From assembly GCA_003231035.1 (NCBI GenBank), contig QIHU01000790.1, positions 1 to 6,063 on the forward strand: a DNA stretch of 6,063 nucleotides, read 5' to 3'. Positions 4,215 through 6,063 of the stretch are shown here, piece after piece. The notes under the pieces are model-generated. The model saw only the letters and a list, made by a program, of their open reading frames with translations. It searched no databases and was not told the DNA's origin. Position 1 is the first letter of the stretch. Each line of letters starts with the position of its first letter. Source of the stretch: Acidobacteriota bacterium (GTDB lineage Bacteria; Acidobacteriota; Thermoanaerobaculia; Multivoradales; SZUA-115). The position numbers were made by a program, and so were the translations under genes.

Positions 4215-6063
4215 ATGAGTCCATCGCGCTTTCCCGACGTACCCTCCGGCTATCCATTCCCCGCGCTGGAGCGCGAAGTGCTCGCCCAATGGCAGGCTGG
4301 AGAGGTGTTCAAGAAGAGCCTCGAGGCCTCCCGCGGCAAGCCACTGTTCGTCTTCTACGAAGGTCCTCCCACCGCCAACAACAAGCCACATGTGGGCCAT
4401 GTGGTGACCCGCGTGGTCAAGGACCTCTTCCCCCGTTTTCGCACCATGCAGGGCTACGAGGTAGCGCGCAAGGCGGGCTGGGATACGCACGGCTTGCCGG
4501 TGGAGATCGAGGTCGAAAAGACCCTCGGCTTCTCGGGCAAGAAGCAGATTGAAGAATACGGGATCGCCGAGTTCAACCAGGCTTGTCTGGAGAGCGTCCA
4601 GACCTATGAGCGCGCCTGGCGGGCGATGACCGACCGCATCGGCTACTGGGTCGACCTCGATGACGCCTACAAGACCTACACCAACGAGTACGTCGAGTCC
4701 GTCTGGTGGGCCTTGTCACGGTTGGCGGAGAAGGGGCTGCTCGATCGGGGCTACAAGATCCAGCCCTACTGCGCCCGTTGCGGCACCACCCTGTCGAGTC
4801 ACGAAGTGGCGCAGAACTACAAAGATGTAGACGATCCGTCGGTCTGGGCACTCTTCGCGGCCAGACCCGGACAGCGGTTGACGACGCTCGACGGCGGTAG
4901 TTGGACCACGGCCGAGGGTCTCCACCTGGTCGCTTGGACGACCACCCCATGGACCCTGCTCGCCCACGTCGGCCTCGCCGTTCACCCGGAGTTGAGCTAC
5001 CGCTTGGTCCACCACCCGGATCCCGAGCGCGCCGGCACCTCGCTGCTCTTCGCCGACAATCTCGACAAACCGGTCCCCCTGGAACTCACCCTGGACGGTA
5101 AGCGTCAACGGCTCGATCTGCGCGACTTGCCGGTCGAAGCGCGGTTCGCCGGGCGCGATCTCGCGGGACTCATCTACGATCGACCCTACTTCGTCGGCCC
5201 CTTCGATTTCGAGGGCCCAACGCCGAGCGGTGAACTGGAGAGCTTCGCGCGGCCAGCGGGCGCCACCGATGAGGAGGGTTGGCGCGACCAAGACGAGCAC
5301 GGCTGGCGGGTGATCGCCACCGACTACGTCACCGCTAGCGACGGCACCGGCATCGTGCACACCGCACCGCCATTCGGCGAAGACGACTACCAGGCTGGCC
5401 GCCGCTACGGTCTGCCCGGAGTGATGGCGGTGAGCGAAGAGGGCATGATCGACCCCCGAGCCGAGAAATTCGCCGGCATGGGGTTCAAGGAGGCCGACCC
5501 GGAGATTCTGCGCGACCTCAAAGAGCGCGGTCTGCTCCTCCACAGCGAGCCCCGCCGCCACAGCTACCCCTTCTGCTGGCGCTGCGACCGCCCGCTGCTC
5601 TACTACGCCACCAGCAGCTGGTTCGTGCGCACCACGAAGCACAAGCAGGAGCTGATCGAACGCAACCGCGAGATCGCCTGGCACCCGCAACACGTCGGCG
5701 ACGGCCGTTTTGGCAAGTGGCTTGAAAACATGGTCGACTGGGCGCTCTCGCGCAGCCGTTACTGGGGCACGCCGCTGCCCATCTGGCAGTGCGACGGTGA
5801 GGACTGCTCGGCGCAACAGGTGATCGGCTCCTACGCGAAACTCTTCGCCGCCGCCGGCCGCGAACTGCCAGCCGATCCTTACGATGCGAGCCAGTTCGAC
5901 CCGCACCGCCCCTCGATCGACGGGTTCACGTGGGACTGTCAGCAGTGCTCAGGGACGATGCGCCGGGTCGAAGAGGTGATCGACGCCTGGTTCGATTCGG
6001 GCTCGATGCCCTTCGCGCAGCACCACTACCCGTTCGAGAATCGCGAGCTGTTCGAGGGCAAGG
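4215..6063 (+). CDS. ileS: Isoleucyl-tRNA synthetase, type 2 (eukaryote-like, clade of mupirocin-tolerant enzymes), partial, 3' end beyond the right edge
   Basis: There are 616 open codons of an enzyme usually about 1050 aa. It charges tRNA-Ile with isoleucine in the cytoplasm. In order: class I signature HVGH (59-62) within GPPTANNKPHVGHV; KAGWDTHGLPVE, typical of IleRS2; RIGYWVDLDD and YVESVWWAL; a CxxC (C186, C189) in PYCARCGTTLSSHE; the CP1 editing domain with WTTTPWT (241-247) and GTGIVHTAPPFGEDDY (377-392, H382 and D391); CxxC C454/C457; a four-Cys knuckle C526-x4-C531, C575-x2-C578; then VIDAWFDSGSMPFAQ, characteristic of IleRS. KMSKS and the anticodon-binding domain lie outside the window. 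The sequence around HIGH (TMQGYEVARKAGWDTHG) and the EVEKTLG/GYWVD stretches match type 2 rather than the E. coli type. Odd: in the editing pocket L249 and H251 stand where Pro and Asn are normal. The ATG at 4215 has a Shine-Dalgarno 5 nt upstream. Confidence 0.96.
   Translation, partial: MSPSRFPDVPSGYPFPALEREVLAQWQAGEVFKKSLEASRGKPLFVFYEGPPTANNKPHVGHVVTRVVKDLFPRFRTMQGYEVARKAGWDTHGLPVEIEVEKTLGFSGKKQIEEYGIAEFNQACLESVQTYERAWRAMTDRIGYWVDLDDAYKTYTNEYVESVWWALSRLAEKGLLDRGYKIQPYCARCGTTLSSHEVAQNYKDVDDPSVWALFAARPGQRLTTLDGGSWTTAEGLHLVAWTTTPWTLLAHVGLAVHPELSYRLVHHPDPERAGTSLLFADNLDKPVPLELTLDGKRQRLDLRDLPVEARFAGRDLAGLIYDRPYFVGPFDFEGPTPSGELESFARPAGATDEEGWRDQDEHGWRVIATDYVTASDGTGIVHTAPPFGEDDYQAGRRYGLPGVMAVSEEGMIDPRAEKFAGMGFKEADPEILRDLKERGLLLHSEPRRHSYPFCWRCDRPLLYYATSSWFVRTTKHKQELIERNREIAWHPQHVGDGRFGKWLENMVDWALSRSRYWGTPLPIWQCDGEDCSAQQVIGSYAKLFAAAGRELPADPYDASQFDPHRPSIDGFTWDCQQCSGTMRRVEEVIDAWFDSGSMPFAQHHYPFENRELFEGK

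Noticed and set aside
4716..5906. 396-codon open frame on the minus strand opposite ileS
   Set aside because: It lies fully inside IleRS coding sequence with clear catalytic and editing motifs, has no recognisable domain, and is explained by codon bias.
1..6063. Mobile elements, CRISPR arrays, tRNA or rRNA genes
   Set aside because: No transposase or integrase motifs, no regularly spaced repeats and no tRNA-like arms were seen; coding sequence fills nearly all of the window.

Overview
A GC-rich window (low-to-mid 60s percent GC by eye) from a Gram-negative bacterium. LapA/LapB sequences imply an LPS-type outer membrane. The DksA-like protein without zinc ligands, the type-2 isoleucyl-tRNA synthetase and the gene order fit Acidobacteriota or a neighbouring phylum. 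That placement is inference, not a direct reading. No mobile element, CRISPR array, tRNA or rRNA was found; this is a chromosomal housekeeping region.

Left half (1-3035, all minus strand): a compact set of four genes reading leftward from a 141-bp divergent intergenic region. In transcription order they are rlmH (23S rRNA pseudouridine methyltransferase), a DksA/TraR-family RNA polymerase regulator that kept the coiled-coil tip motif but lost three of four zinc cysteines, a single polypeptide joining a LapA-like membrane domain to a LapB-like TPR/rubredoxin protein, and a divergent DNA polymerase III delta-like (HolA) gene that runs off the left edge. Gaps are 48 and 49 bp, then a 4-base ATGA overlap, so co-transcription is likely. 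The set links ribosome maturation, transcription control, envelope assembly and replication.

Right half (3177-6063, plus strand): a membrane-anchored alpha/beta-hydrolase-fold protein whose catalytic acid and histidine both appear lost, then after a 42-bp gap the first 616 codons of ileS. The gap holds a perfect 8-bp GC-rich hairpin and an alternative pairing that could hide the ileS Shine-Dalgarno sequence.

The most noteworthy points are the LapA-LapB fusion, the zinc-less DksA-like protein, the candidate pseudo-hydrolase, altered residues in the IleRS editing pocket, and the possible RNA switch before ileS. I did not find a clearly new multi-gene system.
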